DNA of 64,000 bases from Niastella yeongjuensis (GTDB lineage Bacteria > Bacteroidota > Bacteroidia > Chitinophagales > Chitinophagaceae): assembly GCF_900110245.1 (NCBI RefSeq), contig NZ_FOCZ01000014.1, positions 62,001 through 126,000 on the forward strand, given 5' to 3'. The notes beneath the pieces were generated by a model. That model was given only the letters and a program-made list of their open reading frames with translations. It did not search any database and was not told the DNA's origin. Every line of letters starts with the position of its first letter. The first letter of the stretch is position 1. The position numbers were made by a program, and so were the translations under genes. This document shows, piece by piece, positions 34,572 to 43,102 of the stretch.

Positions 34572-37265
34572 ATGAGGCTTCAAACTACTACCGGATATAC
34601 AAGGATCGTTAACTGGCTGGCAAATAAAAACCACCATCCGTTTACCTTCCAGGAAGAAACCTGGCAGCATATAATAAATGGTAAAAGCGGATTGGTGAAT
34701 GCGCCCACAGGCTGTGGTAAAACATTTTCTGTGTTCCTGGGCGCCCTGATAGATTTTATAAACCTGCATCCGGATAACTGGCAATCAAAAGCAAATAATG
34801 GATTACAGCTGTTGTGGATCACGCCCTTACGGGCACTGGCCAAAGATATTGGCCGGGCCATGGAAGAGGTGGTCAGTGAGCTGGGGATGCAATGGAAAAT
34901 AGGCATCCGCAACGGCGATACCGACATCAACGAACGGCAGCGACAAAAACGCCGCATGCCCGAAGTATTGATCATTACACCCGAAAGCCTGCACCTGTTA
35001 CTGGCACAAAAAGGCTATCCCGCCACATTTGAAACCCTGCAAACCATGGCCGTGGATGAATGGCATGAACTCATCGGTTCCAAACGGGGCGTACAGGTAG
35101 AGCTCGCAGTTTCACGACTGGTAGCATTAAGGAACGGACAACTGAAGGTATGGGGCATCTCTGCCACCATCGGCAATCTGGATCAAGCCAAGGATGTGCT
35201 ACTGTCACCTGTATATAATACCCCCTCCTCCCAATGGGGGGAGGCCGGGAACTCCCTCCCGACGAGTCGGGAGGGCTGGGGGGAGATCGTTAAAGCCAAC
35301 ATCCGTAAAGACGTAGTCATTGAATCCATCATCCCCGATGAAATTGAAAAATATCCCTGGGCAGGTCACCTGGGGTTAAAACTGATCCATAAAGTACTGC
35401 CTATATTAAACAACAGCCGCACCACGCTAATCTTCATCAATACCCGTGGCATGAGCGAACAATGGTACCAGGCATTATTAAACGTAGCCCCCGATTTGGC
35501 GGGTGCCATTGCCTTACACCATGGCAGTATTGAACAGGAATTGCGCATTTGGGTAGAGGAAGCCCTGCACGCCGGCCGCCTGAAAGCGGTGGTAGCCACG
35601 GCCAGTCTTGACCTGGGTGTTGATTTTCGACCTGTAGAAACCGTTATACAGGTAGGTTCGCCCAAAGGTGTTGCCCGCTTTTTACAACGTGCCGGTCGAA
35701 GTGGTCACAGTCCGGGCGAAGTAAGTAAGATCTATTTTCTGCCCACCCATTCACTGGAACTGGTGGAAGCCGCCGCCCTGAAAAATGCGGTGGAAGAAAC
35801 CTTCATTGAAAGCAAAGAACCCATGATGCTGTGCTTCGATGTGCTGATCCAGTACCTGAGCACCCTCGCTATTTCAGATGGCTTTTTACCCGAGCCGCTT
35901 TTGAAAGAGATCAGATCTACTTATTGTTACCGCGAAATGACCGACAACGAGTGGATGGCCATTCTGGAATTTATCACCTCGGGCGGCAACGCATTACAAC
36001 AATATGATGAATATAAAAAGGTAGAAGTTATCGATGGTGTGTTCCGCATCAACAACAGGCGCATAGCCATGCGGCACCGTATGCACATCGGTACCATTGT
36101 TAGCGAGTCTATGATGAAAGTAAAGTTCGTAAGTGGCGGCTTTATTGGCGTAATTGAAGAATGGTTTATTACCCGTCTATCACCCGGCGATGTGTTTACC
36201 CTGGCCGGACGTAACCTGGAGCTGGTAACCATCAAGGATATGACAGCACTGGTACGAAAATCAAATGCAAAGAAATCGATAGTCCCCAGCTGGCAGGGCG
36301 GCCGCATGCCGCTGAGTGCCAATTTGGGTAAGAAGCTGCGGGAGAAGTTTGAGGAAGCAAGGGATATTCAGGAAGGCAATGGAAGAAAGGCAGAAGGCAG
36401 AGGGCAGAAGGCAGAAACCTCATCGCGGTCCACACTACTCCGCCAGCCAGCGGATTCAGCGGGCGAAGCAAAGGGCAAAGGGAAATCAACAGGTAGTCGC
36501 GAGCTTCGAAATTTGGAAGCCCAATCACCACTCACCACTCACTACTCACCAGACATCGAGTTGCAAGTACTGGAACCACTATTCAGGTTACAAGAGACCC
36601 TCTCCCACGTTCCGGGGGCTAATGAATTATTGATAGAACATATAGAAACGAAAGACGGCTATCACCTCTTTGTATATCCGTTCGAAGGGAGGCTGGTGCA
36701 TGAAGCCATGGCGGCCATCCTGGCCTGGCGCATCAGTAAAATAACGCCCATTACATTTTCTTTTGCCATGAATGATTATGGGTTTGAACTGTTGAGCGAT
36801 CAACCCATACCGGTTGATGATACCAATGTGTACGAACTATTCACCCCGCAAAATCTACTGGCTGATATTCAACGAAGTGCGAATGCAACAGAAATGGCAA
36901 AACGAAAATTCCGCGACATTGCAGTTATTGGCGGACTGATATTCCAGGGCTATCCCGGTGAACAAAAGAAAGCAAGACATTTACAATCGTCTGCATCGTT
37001 ATTATTCAATGTATTTTCAGAATATGAGCCTGGCAATTTACTATTAAGGCAATCTTATCAGGAAGTGTTCGATCAGCAGATGGAAGAAGTACGGTTGCGT
37101 AATATGTTGGAAAGAATACAACAATCAACGATCATCATAACATTTCCCCAGCAGTTAACCCCATTCTGTTTTCCGATAAAAGTAGACAGTATGCGGGAAA
37201 ATCTCACCTCGGAAAAACTGGAAGACAGGGTAAAAAGAATGCAGGCGCAATTGAATGGCTCCTAG
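34572..37265 (+). CDS. Ligase-associated Lhr-type DEXH helicase with two repeat-derived inserts
   Basis: 897 aa. Walker A APTGCGKT at 44-51, DEWH box at 162-165, SAT motif WGISATIGN (194-202), motif VI QRAGRSGH (near 379-386), then the winged-helix and C-terminal domains of the Lhr core. This is the TIGR04121-type helicase that pairs with the exonuclease and ligase 3-6 kb upstream; the set is known as the ligase-associated DNA damage response. Two stretches look foreign: residues about 216-238 (35217-35287) and 601-660 (36372-36551), both encoded by palindromes or heptamers common in the intergenic DNA here. Both stay in frame and lie between conserved motifs. ATG start with no overlapping upstream gene. 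The fourth usual partner, PdeM phosphoesterase, is not next to it. Confidence 0.93.
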   Translation: MRLQTTTGYTRIVNWLANKNHHPFTFQEETWQHIINGKSGLVNAPTGCGKTFSVFLGALIDFINLHPDNWQSKANNGLQLLWITPLRALAKDIGRAMEEVVSELGMQWKIGIRNGDTDINERQRQKRRMPEVLIITPESLHLLLAQKGYPATFETLQTMAVDEWHELIGSKRGVQVELAVSRLVALRNGQLKVWGISATIGNLDQAKDVLLSPVYNTPSSQWGEAGNSLPTSREGWGEIVKANIRKDVVIESIIPDEIEKYPWAGHLGLKLIHKVLPILNNSRTTLIFINTRGMSEQWYQALLNVAPDLAGAIALHHGSIEQELRIWVEEALHAGRLKAVVATASLDLGVDFRPVETVIQVGSPKGVARFLQRAGRSGHSPGEVSKIYFLPTHSLELVEAAALKNAVEETFIESKEPMMLCFDVLIQYLSTLAISDGFLPEPLLKEIRSTYCYREMTDNEWMAILEFITSGGNALQQYDEYKKVEVIDGVFRINNRRIAMRHRMHIGTIVSESMMKVKFVSGGFIGVIEEWFITRLSPGDVFTLAGRNLELVTIKDMTALVRKSNAKKSIVPSWQGGRMPLSANLGKKLREKFEEARDIQEGNGRKAEGRGQKAETSSRSTLLRQPADSAGEAKGKGKSTGSRELRNLEAQSPLTTHYSPDIELQVLEPLFRLQETLSHVPGANELLIEHIETKDGYHLFVYPFEGRLVHEAMAAILAWRISKITPITFSFAMNDYGFELLSDQPIPVDDTNVYELFTPQNLLADIQRSANATEMAKRKFRDIAVIGGLIFQGYPGEQKKARHLQSSASLLFNVFSEYEPGNLLLRQSYQEVFDQQMEEVRLRNMLERIQQSTIIITFPQQLTPFCFPIKVDSMRENLTSEKLEDRVKRMQAQLNGS
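35217..35287. repeat. In-frame palindromic repeat insert 1 in the helicase gene
   Basis: Two adjacent hairpins: CCTCCC/GGGAGG around an AATGG loop, and the CCCTCCCGA/TCGGGAGGG stem at 35253-35275. The second resembles the intergenic element at 42397-42412 (TCCCGAC/GTCGGGA). It encodes about 23 residues including SQWGEAGNSLPTSREGWGE, which breaks the helicase core between the SAT motif and the next block. Confidence 0.78.
36372..36551. repeat. In-frame composite repeat insert 2 in the helicase gene
   Basis: About 180 bp joined from known repeat types: GGCAGAR heptamers (36388-36416), GC-rich palindromic modules (36440-36475), the motif GTAGTCGCGAG (about 36492), and inverted GTGAGTG heptamers (36527-36551). 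The 7-bp unit read in triplets gives a 7-residue repeat KAEGRGQ. All 60 added codons are open. Confidence 0.8.
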
Positions 37266-37384
37266 GTTATTGTTCAAAGTTTAGAGCTTCCCGGTTCTGG
37301 TTGTTCCGTTCCAGGTTACAAGTTTCAGGTTGCAGGGGGACGTTTAGATTTCTTCCATGTAACCTGCAACCTGGAACACCCCTT
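37266..37384. repeat. CAGGTTR heptamer arrays after the helicase gene
   Basis: A short TTCAAAG module directly after the stop is followed by CAGGTTA/CAAGTTT/CAGGTTG heptamers (about 37308-37335) and their inverted counterpart at 37360-37379. Arms such as CCAGGTTGCAG / CTGCAACCTGG pair imperfectly. Confidence 0.65.
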
Positions 37385-38165
37385 CCCGCCACAAACCAAC
37401 CTCTATTTTCAATAACAGCCTTTATTCACATTATCCCAAAATGAGAAAAAAGGTGCAAAAAAATGCCTGCCTTTTATTGCCGTACCGAAATGCACGTAAA
37501 AAAAGCAGGCATAAGAAATTTACACACAGCTCTAACCAACAACGTTTAAATACTTTCAGAGGGAACATAAGGTTATTGAACAATGGCGCTCTGAAACAGA
37601 TTCCATAAGCTAGGGATTAATACGAGCCAAAACAGCCAGGCCTTTCCCAGGAATTGATGTGGGTACGCTGTTTTCTTGGGTACGAGAATGTCGGGAATGG
37701 ATGTACGTGTTTTAACAGGGACAGTATATTGACTAAAAAGTAAAAGGCGAAAAAGAAGTTGATTGACATTGGATTTCACCGGTTTTACTGGATATTGGAA
37801 ATGACTTTTGGACGGTTGAATTCTAAGGACTCTGGACGTTACGAGGTTGCCAATCCTCGTCAATCAACTTGTACCCAAAAATAGGTGTTGACAAGAATGT
37901 GGAAAAGAGCAATAATGCCCTATTTTATTTATTCGGTTTTTACTTCCAAAACTAGTAATATTCACATACTCACGAGGTATGATAACTACCTACCCCTAGT
38001 AATGTTCCCTTTCAAAATGTTTATAAGTATTATCCGAAATAATATAATTTCGTAAAAATGCTATAGTATTTGTCACGAAAATTTAAGACTTTGGGGCCGA
38101 ATTTGAGCGTCGTGTAATCAGACGCTTTTAGGATCCCTTATCTTATTAAAAACAATACAACCCGC
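37385..38165. other. Long stretch without a recognisable gene, with nested inverted repeats
   Basis: About 780 bp of AT-rich sequence upstream of the response regulator. A 12-bp inverted repeat AAGTTGATTGAC / GTCAATCAACTT (37756-37767 with 37859-37870) encloses a smaller hairpin ACGAGG/CCTCGT (37841-37860). TTGGGTAC at 37676-37683 matches GTACCCAA at 37871-37878, just outside the right arm. Another hairpin ATGCCTGC/GCAGGCAT spans 37463-37512. A 96-codon minus-strand ORF (37573-37863) shows no recognised family. It could be a degraded mobile element, an RNA gene or a regulatory region; none is proven. Confidence 0.5.
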
Positions 38166-38840
38166 ATGAAAAAACCTGACACCGAAGGCGTTATTAAAGT
38201 AGCTATCGCAGACGACCATGCCCTTTTCAGGGCCGGCGTTCGAACAGCCCTCGCTGCTAAAAGGGATGTAGAGTTAATTGCCGAAGCCGATAATGGCATG
38301 CAACTCTTAAACCTGCTCAGACACATTGAACCAGACATCATTTTGTTGGACATTCAGATGCCTATTATGGATGGCATCCAAACCCTGCCTGAGATTCGCA
38401 AACTTCGGCCAGAAGCAAAAGTTATCATTCTTTCCATGCACAACGATCATTCAATGATCAGTAAGCTCATGGAAATCGGAGCTAACTCTTACCTCACCAA
38501 GAACTCTGATTCAGAAACCATTTACCAGGCCATTAAAACCTGCTTCGAACAGGAATTCTTTTTTAATGAGCTTACCAACAAGGCCTTGCTCACTGGCTTG
38601 CGTACCAAACGCACAGATGTAGCCGGCCCCCAGGACGTAAATCTTTCCGAAAAAGAGATTCGGGTTTTGAAGCTCATGTGTGAAGAGAAAACGACCAAGG
38701 AAATTGCTGATATTGTTGAAATCAGCCCCCGTACCGTTGAAGCTATCCGCGACAAACTAAAAACCAAAACCGGCGCCAAGTCAATGGCCGGACTGGTTAT
38801 GTACGCGGTAAAAAACGGTATCATTGACCAGAACGTGTGA
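38166..38840 (+). CDS. Orphan NarL/LuxR-type response regulator
   Basis: 224 aa. Receiver domain (about 10-128) has the acid pair Asp16-Asp17, phospho-acceptor Asp62 in IILLDIQMP and Lys112 in YLTKNS. The LuxR-type helix-turn-helix (about 158-222) shows LSEKEIRVLKLMCEEKTTKEIADIVEISPRTVEAIRDKLKTKTGAKSMAGLVMYA-like order with the expected Val/Glu recognition helix. It should bind DNA after phosphorylation by a sensor kinase, but no kinase gene is next to it, so its signal is unknown. Followed by a strong terminator. The long non-coding upstream region suggests its own complex regulation. Confidence 0.93.
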   Translation: MKKPDTEGVIKVAIADDHALFRAGVRTALAAKRDVELIAEADNGMQLLNLLRHIEPDIILLDIQMPIMDGIQTLPEIRKLRPEAKVIILSMHNDHSMISKLMEIGANSYLTKNSDSETIYQAIKTCFEQEFFFNELTNKALLTGLRTKRTDVAGPQDVNLSEKEIRVLKLMCEEKTTKEIADIVEISPRTVEAIRDKLKTKTGAKSMAGLVMYAVKNGIIDQNV

Positions 38841-38896
38841 TCCTCCCTTTAAAGAAATGAACTAAGACAGTCACATCAGTCAAAATGTCTGTAAAG

Positions 38897-38928
38897 TCCG
38901 CTCCGAGCAATCGGGGCGGATTTTTTTT
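38897..38928 (+). terminator. Terminator of the response regulator gene
   Basis: TCCGCTCCGA / TCGGGGCGGA (one G-T pair) with a 4-nt loop, then eight T. Confidence 0.9.
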
Positions 38929-38980
38929 GCCCTTATCGCTATCCTCCGTACCAGTGGAATGCCATTTTTTAGATCACCTA

Positions 38981-39069
38981 ACAAGGACATCACAGGGACC
39001 TGACAGGGACCAACCAGGGACCTGACCCGGACCTTGTCCCTGTTACCTCCCTGCTAAACCCCTGTCAGG
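38981..39069 (+). repeat. 11-bp tandem array
   Basis: Units of the CAGGGACCTGA type repeat about four times with an 11-bp period, then continue as an inverted, more degenerate set (CCCTGTTACC, CCCTGCTAAAC, CCCTGTCAGG). It occupies the gap between the regulator terminator and the class IV aminotransferase gene, ending 80 bp before the ATG. The only clear 11-bp family in the window. Confidence 0.75.
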
Positions 39070-39149
39070 TGTTTGCCAATCCACAAACTAACCGCCCGCA
39101 TACCTGAATGACTTTTTGTCCTTTTGTATTCTTTCCAGAACTTCACCCC

Positions 39150-39983
39150 ATGAACAACTGGTTGTTTTATAATGGTGAAGTAATACCGGCTACAACGCCC
39201 ATCATTTCCGCCAACAACAGGGGATTGCGGTTTGGCGACGGCCTTTTTGAAACCATTAAAGTGGTAAACCAGCAAATGCTGCTGTTCCCTTTGCACCTGG
39301 AACGGTTGAACCGGGGCCTGGTCGTGTTGAATATGCAATTACCTGAAACCTACACCCCTGATTATATAAGCCAGGCTATTTTGGAGTTGTGCAACCGCAA
39401 TAACATCAACGGCGCTGCACGGGTACGCCTCACCGTCGTGCGGGGCAATGGTACCCTGTTTGCCACCGACGACCCTTTTGCGTCTATCATTATTCAGGCG
39501 GAACCGCTGGCCAATGAATACCTGATGTTCAATGAAACCGGCTTAACCATTGATGTTTGTCCGGGTATTCAAAAAAGCAGTGACCAACTTGCCAATCTTA
39601 AATCGAACAACTACCTGCCTTATGTAATAGCAGCCCAATATGCCCGGCAACACCAGTTGAACGACTGCCTGGTGTTGAATGCCCACAATCGCATTTGTGA
39701 TGGCACCATTGCCAATGTGTTCCGGGTGCATCAGAACAATATATATACCCCCCCGCTGTCTGAAGGCGGTGTGGCTGGTGTAATGCGGCAACATCTATTG
39801 ACCGAACTGCCAAAGGCCGGTTATACGGTGCATGAAAAAATTTGTACCCCAGAGGAGTTGGAAACAGCCAATGAAGTGTTTTTAACCAATGCGTTGTTTG
39901 GGATCCGATGGGTTGCTAAGTTTAGGAACAAAATTTATAGTAATAACCTGGTAAAGGATTTATACAGTTTATCAGTTCGTTAG
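39150..39983 (+). CDS. Class IV aminotransferase / aminodeoxychorismate-lyase-like enzyme
   Basis: 277 aa from the ATG at 39150 (MNNWLFYNGE). PLP fold type IV: RGLRFGDGLFETI near 24-36, the PLP-binding Lys151 in LKSNNYLPYVIA, Glu/Thr in CDGTIANVF, and GVMRQHLL. The family covers branched-chain and D-amino-acid aminotransferases and 4-amino-4-deoxychorismate lyase (PabC). The short length and FGDGLFET favour a PabC-like or D-amino-acid type over the 300-aa-plus branched-chain enzymes, but residue evidence is not decisive. Cytosolic. It ends 20 bp before the photolyase ATG, so the two may be one operon. Confidence 0.82.
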   Translation: MNNWLFYNGEVIPATTPIISANNRGLRFGDGLFETIKVVNQQMLLFPLHLERLNRGLVVLNMQLPETYTPDYISQAILELCNRNNINGAARVRLTVVRGNGTLFATDDPFASIIIQAEPLANEYLMFNETGLTIDVCPGIQKSSDQLANLKSNNYLPYVIAAQYARQHQLNDCLVLNAHNRICDGTIANVFRVHQNNIYTPPLSEGGVAGVMRQHLLTELPKAGYTVHEKICTPEELETANEVFLTNALFGIRWVAKFRNKIYSNNLVKDLYSLSVR

Positions 39984-40003
39984 TTATTAAGTTATTGAGT
40001 TCA

Positions 40004-41308
40004 ATGATCAACATATTTTGGTTCCGTAGAGACCTCCGGTTAGAAGATAATGCCGGGCTTTATCATGCTTTAAAAAGCGAAAACCCGGTATTGCCCATCT
40101 TTATTTTCGATACCAACATCCTGAACCAATTACCCAACAGTGCCGACCGCCGGGTTGAATTTATTCATAACGCTTTAACTGCTTTAGATGAGCAGTTGAA
40201 AGAACTGGGTGCTACGCTGGTGGTGTATCACGATACACCACTTAAAGCTTTTAAACAGCTGGTGAAACAATATACCATTTCGGCCGTATTCACTAACCAC
40301 GATTATGAACCCTATGCACGGGAACGGGATGAAGACATTGCCCGTTTTCTAAAGGAACACGAGATCGCCTTTCATACCTATAAAGACCAGGTGATCTTTG
40401 AAAAGAACGAAGTGGTAAAAGATGATGGCAAGCCTTACTCCATCTTCACGCCGTATAGTAAAAAATGGAAGGCCAACCTCAGTAAATTTTATTTAAAGAG
40501 TTATCCAACCAAAAAATACTTTGATAATTTTCATCAGCACGCGGCCAAACGGATCCCATCCCTGAAAGCAATTCGGTTTGAAAAAACCGATGCAGCTTTT
40601 CCACCTGATACACCAGCTGCTGCTATTATAAAACGGTACAACAAACAACGCGATATTCCGGGGATAAAAGGCACCAGTCATTTGGGTGTGCACCTGCGTT
40701 TTGGCACCATCAGCATCAGGCAACTGGCGCAAAAGGCCAGTAAGCTGAATGAAACTTTTCTGAACGAACTCATCTGGCGCGATTTCTTTCAAATGATCCT
40801 GTGGCATTTTCCGCATGTAGGAAAGGGTAAGGCATTTAAAGCGGAATACGATTTTATAAAATGGCGTGATAATGAGACCGAGTTTACCCGCTGGTGCGAA
40901 GGCAATACCGGCTACCCTATTGTTGATGCAGGCATGCGCGAACTAAACACCACCGGTTTTATGCATAACCGCGTGCGGATGATCGCAGCGTCCTTTCTGG
41001 CCAAACATTTATTGATCGACTGGCGCTGGGGCGAAGCATATTTTGCAGAGAAGCTGCTCGATTTTGAACTGGCCAGCAACAATGGCAACTGGCAATGGGC
41101 AGCAGGCTGTGGTTGCGATGCTGCACCTTATTTCCGGATCTTCAACCCCTACACACAAACTAAAAAATTCGATCCCGATCTTACCTACATAAAAAAATGG
41201 GTGCCGGAGTTTGAAGACCCAACCTATCCTGCACCCATCGTTGATCATGAAACAGCCCGCAAGCGCTGTTTGGAAACCTATAAAAAAGGGTTGGCCAAAG
41301 CACGCTAG
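40004..41308 (+). CDS. Deoxyribodipyrimidine photolyase (cryptochrome family)
   Basis: 434 aa from the ATG at 40004 (MINIFWFRRDLRLEDN). N-terminal photolyase-antenna domain, then the FAD-binding domain with NELIWRDFFQ, GMRELNTTGFMHNRVRMIAASFLAKHLL-type helices, WRWGE and NNGNWQWAAGCGCDAAPYFRIFNP. The Asn/Trp run is typical of class I CPD photolyases that reverse UV pyrimidine dimers with blue light. Length is normal. A codon three earlier is also possible, but this one gives the family-typical start. Its 3' end overlaps the convergent phosphotransferase gene by four bases. Confidence 0.93.
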   Translation: MINIFWFRRDLRLEDNAGLYHALKSENPVLPIFIFDTNILNQLPNSADRRVEFIHNALTALDEQLKELGATLVVYHDTPLKAFKQLVKQYTISAVFTNHDYEPYARERDEDIARFLKEHEIAFHTYKDQVIFEKNEVVKDDGKPYSIFTPYSKKWKANLSKFYLKSYPTKKYFDNFHQHAAKRIPSLKAIRFEKTDAAFPPDTPAAAIIKRYNKQRDIPGIKGTSHLGVHLRFGTISIRQLAQKASKLNETFLNELIWRDFFQMILWHFPHVGKGKAFKAEYDFIKWRDNETEFTRWCEGNTGYPIVDAGMRELNTTGFMHNRVRMIAASFLAKHLLIDWRWGEAYFAEKLLDFELASNNGNWQWAAGCGCDAAPYFRIFNPYTQTKKFDPDLTYIKKWVPEFEDPTYPAPIVDHETARKRCLETYKKGLAKAR

Positions 41309-42297
41309 TTAACCGGCAACAGGTAATGCTCATATAACTTCTTTACCAACACGGTAATATACCGCTTCAGGTAGGTTGCATTCAAAAAGGTGTTGGTCCA
41401 GTTTTCAAAACGCTGGCATTGCACCCCCAGGTAAAAGAAATACATACTTACACAGGCAGCAGGGATCATTTGTTTTTCAGCTTCGGATATGGGTGTTATT
41501 GACTCATACCCTTTTAAAAAACTATTCAGCTTTAATTCATGCTGTTCGGGGTCTTTTTCAATTTGAAACAACTGCAGTTGATAATAAGCCAGATCGAGCA
41601 ATAACCAGCCGGTACCACAAAAATCAAAATCAAACAGCGTGATGTCTTCGTTGTTGTGAATATTCAGGTTATCGAACCAGATATCTAAATGCACCACACC
41701 GGTACGTAATGAAAATACGGGCGCATTGCTAAACAGTTGTAACAACTGTTGTTGCGCTTTTTGCATCCATTGCATTTCTTCGGTCTCAATGGAAAGGAAT
41801 TGTTTTATTCTTTCAAATGAATCGATCAATAACACGGCAGGCGTATACTGCACACGATTGAAAGGCAAATTATGGGTAACGGTATGCATGCGGGCCATAA
41901 TTACGCCCAGTTTATAATGAAGGGCTTCTGAAAAATACAGCACCTTCTCTCCTTTTGCATAAGTGAACAGCACAGCCATTCGCTTACCTTCCGGTGCCGG
42001 GAGGTGTTGAATATAATTTCCCTGCGGATCGGGCAGTGCATACGAAACGGGAATGTCGTTTTCATGCAGGAGTTTTAACAGCCCGATCTCTTCTGTAATT
42101 TCTAATTCAGTGCGCCAGTTATAACTGTATACGCGGAAGATAAACTTTTGCTCACCATCAGTTACCAGGTAAGCATGATTGATAGCTGCCCGTATTAAAC
42201 GGCAGGTAATGCCTGCGCCAAAACCATACTGTTGTTGCAGGAAGGTAGCCAAATGTGTTGCCGACAGCGTGGAACACACAACTGGAAAAGGTTGCAT
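41305..42297 (-). CDS. APH/ChoK-family phosphotransferase
   Basis: 330 aa. Kinase-like aminoglycoside-phosphotransferase fold: VVHLDIWFDNLNI holds the catalytic Asp and a metal-binding Asn (HxDxxxxN), and TLFDFDFCG the second metal Asp. The ATP-binding N-lobe has FIFRVYSYNW and TELEITEEIGLL. The family includes homoserine kinase II, choline, methylthioribose and aminoglycoside kinases; nothing here tells which, though the length and lack of neighbours argue against a resistance gene. Cytosolic. A good -33/-7 pair lies about 125 bp upstream. Confidence 0.82.
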   Translation of the reverse strand: MQPFPVVCSTLSATHLATFLQQQYGFGAGITCRLIRAAINHAYLVTDGEQKFIFRVYSYNWRTELEITEEIGLLKLLHENDIPVSYALPDPQGNYIQHLPAPEGKRMAVLFTYAKGEKVLYFSEALHYKLGVIMARMHTVTHNLPFNRVQYTPAVLLIDSFERIKQFLSIETEEMQWMQKAQQQLLQLFSNAPVFSLRTGVVHLDIWFDNLNIHNNEDITLFDFDFCGTGWLLLDLAYYQLQLFQIEKDPEQHELKLNSFLKGYESITPISEAEKQMIPAACVSMYFFYLGVQCQRFENWTNTFLNATYLKRYITVLVKKLYEHYLLPVN

Positions 42298-42396
42298 AAT
42301 TGATTATTTTTTATATCAGCCAATTGGGAAAATGTAAATCCCGGGAACCGGGAGAAGCAGAGGCTGATAAAGAAGGGGCAGCTTGCGGATGGTACA

Positions 42397-42412
42397 TCCC
42401 GACCAGTCGGGA
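42397..42412. repeat. GC palindrome in the 5' leader of the phosphotransferase gene
   Basis: TCCCGAC / GTCGGGA perfect stem around CA, between the -7 box (42421) and the gene start. Same core as the helicase insert hairpin at 35253-35275. Confidence 0.7.
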
Positions 42413-42420
42413 AAGAGGCG

Positions 42421-42453
42421 CAAATATAATTGGGCGTTACCCAACAAAACAAA
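42421..42453 (-). promoter_or_regulatory. Promoter of the phosphotransferase gene
   Basis: On the minus strand TTTG (42450-42453), 21-bp spacer, TATATTTG (42421-42428): exact Bacteroidota -33/-7 elements. The leader would be about 120 nt and carry the GC palindrome at 42397-42412. Confidence 0.65.
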
Positions 42454-42462
42454 TAAAAAAAA

Positions 42463-42538
42463 ATCGAATGCCGAAGTTCTTATACTTCAACATTCGATAT
42501 TTAAAATTCAACCCGCCTTCGCCAGGGCTTCGGCGGGT
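42463..42538. repeat. ATGTTGA-type hairpin and GC palindrome next to a stop codon
   Basis: ATCGAATGCCGAAGT pairs with ACTTCAACATTCGAT (13 of 15), continuing into TTTAAAATTCAACC-type heptamers up to 42513. ACCCGCC/GGCGGGT (42511-42538) follows and ends nine bases before the stop of the lipoprotein gene at 42548. The element resembles those at 52580-52661. Confidence 0.7.
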
Positions 42539-42547
42539 AAGTATTGT

Positions 42548-43003
42548 CTAGTGCTGCGCCATTTTAATGGCGGTGCTGCGCAGCTTAAAATAGTAGTCGT
42601 CAATATCCTGACCTGAACGTACCGTTAAGGCAGAACCAAAAATATCAGGTTCAACAGAATAGGTAACACAGGCTTTGTCGTATTTACTGCCCGATGCGCG
42701 GGATGAAAAGTAAGCGTTCAGGATAATATCCTCTTTGGTAAGAAACAGGATCTGACCGGTAGAGTCGCATTTGATCTTTTGTTTGGGATCGCGTTTGCCT
42801 GTTATCAGTTCTTTATAGATATTAATTTCCGATTGATCTGTAATTGCCTCAGAAAGTGTATCGCCGTGGTTGAAGAATTTCAATTGTACTTTATCCACGT
42901 CCTTTAACAGATCGGCAAAATACGTTTTGCCTTTGCTTTTTTGCGTGATGCTGCTACAGGAAAACAAGGTTAATACGGCTAAACCAAGGGAAACATTTTT
43001 CAT
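42548..43003 (-). CDS. Small lipoprotein of unknown function
   Basis: 151 aa. Signal with Cys16 after LTLFS, a lipobox-like site. The mature part begins SSITQKSKGK and contains DKVQLKFFNHGDTLS, TGKRDPKQKIKCDSTGQILFLTKEDIIL and a Ser/Thr-rich beta region. It looks like the small single-domain lipoproteins common in Bacteroidota genomes; no named family recognised. One internal Cys besides the lipidated one. Probably monocistronic, 100 bp from the mqnD stop. Confidence 0.72.
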   Translation of the reverse strand: MKNVSLGLAVLTLFSCSSITQKSKGKTYFADLLKDVDKVQLKFFNHGDTLSEAITDQSEINIYKELITGKRDPKQKIKCDSTGQILFLTKEDIILNAYFSSRASGSKYDKACVTYSVEPDIFGSALTVRSGQDIDDYYFKLRSTAIKMAQH

Positions 43004-43102
43004 ATAATTACTTTTACAGTACGGCTCGCTTTATAAATCATGCATCCGGTTCAATCCCTACAGTATAATGCCGGTAATTTAGCAAAGGCTATACCATATT
43101 TA

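Noticed and set aside
37573-37863. Minus-strand ORF of 96 codons in the long gap
   Set aside because: No family signature, start lies within the inverted repeat, and the composition does not look coding. Kept only as part of the region description.
41305-42297. Aminoglycoside-resistance gene
   Set aside because: Only the general APH fold is seen; no mobile context and no subgroup motif points to antibiotics.
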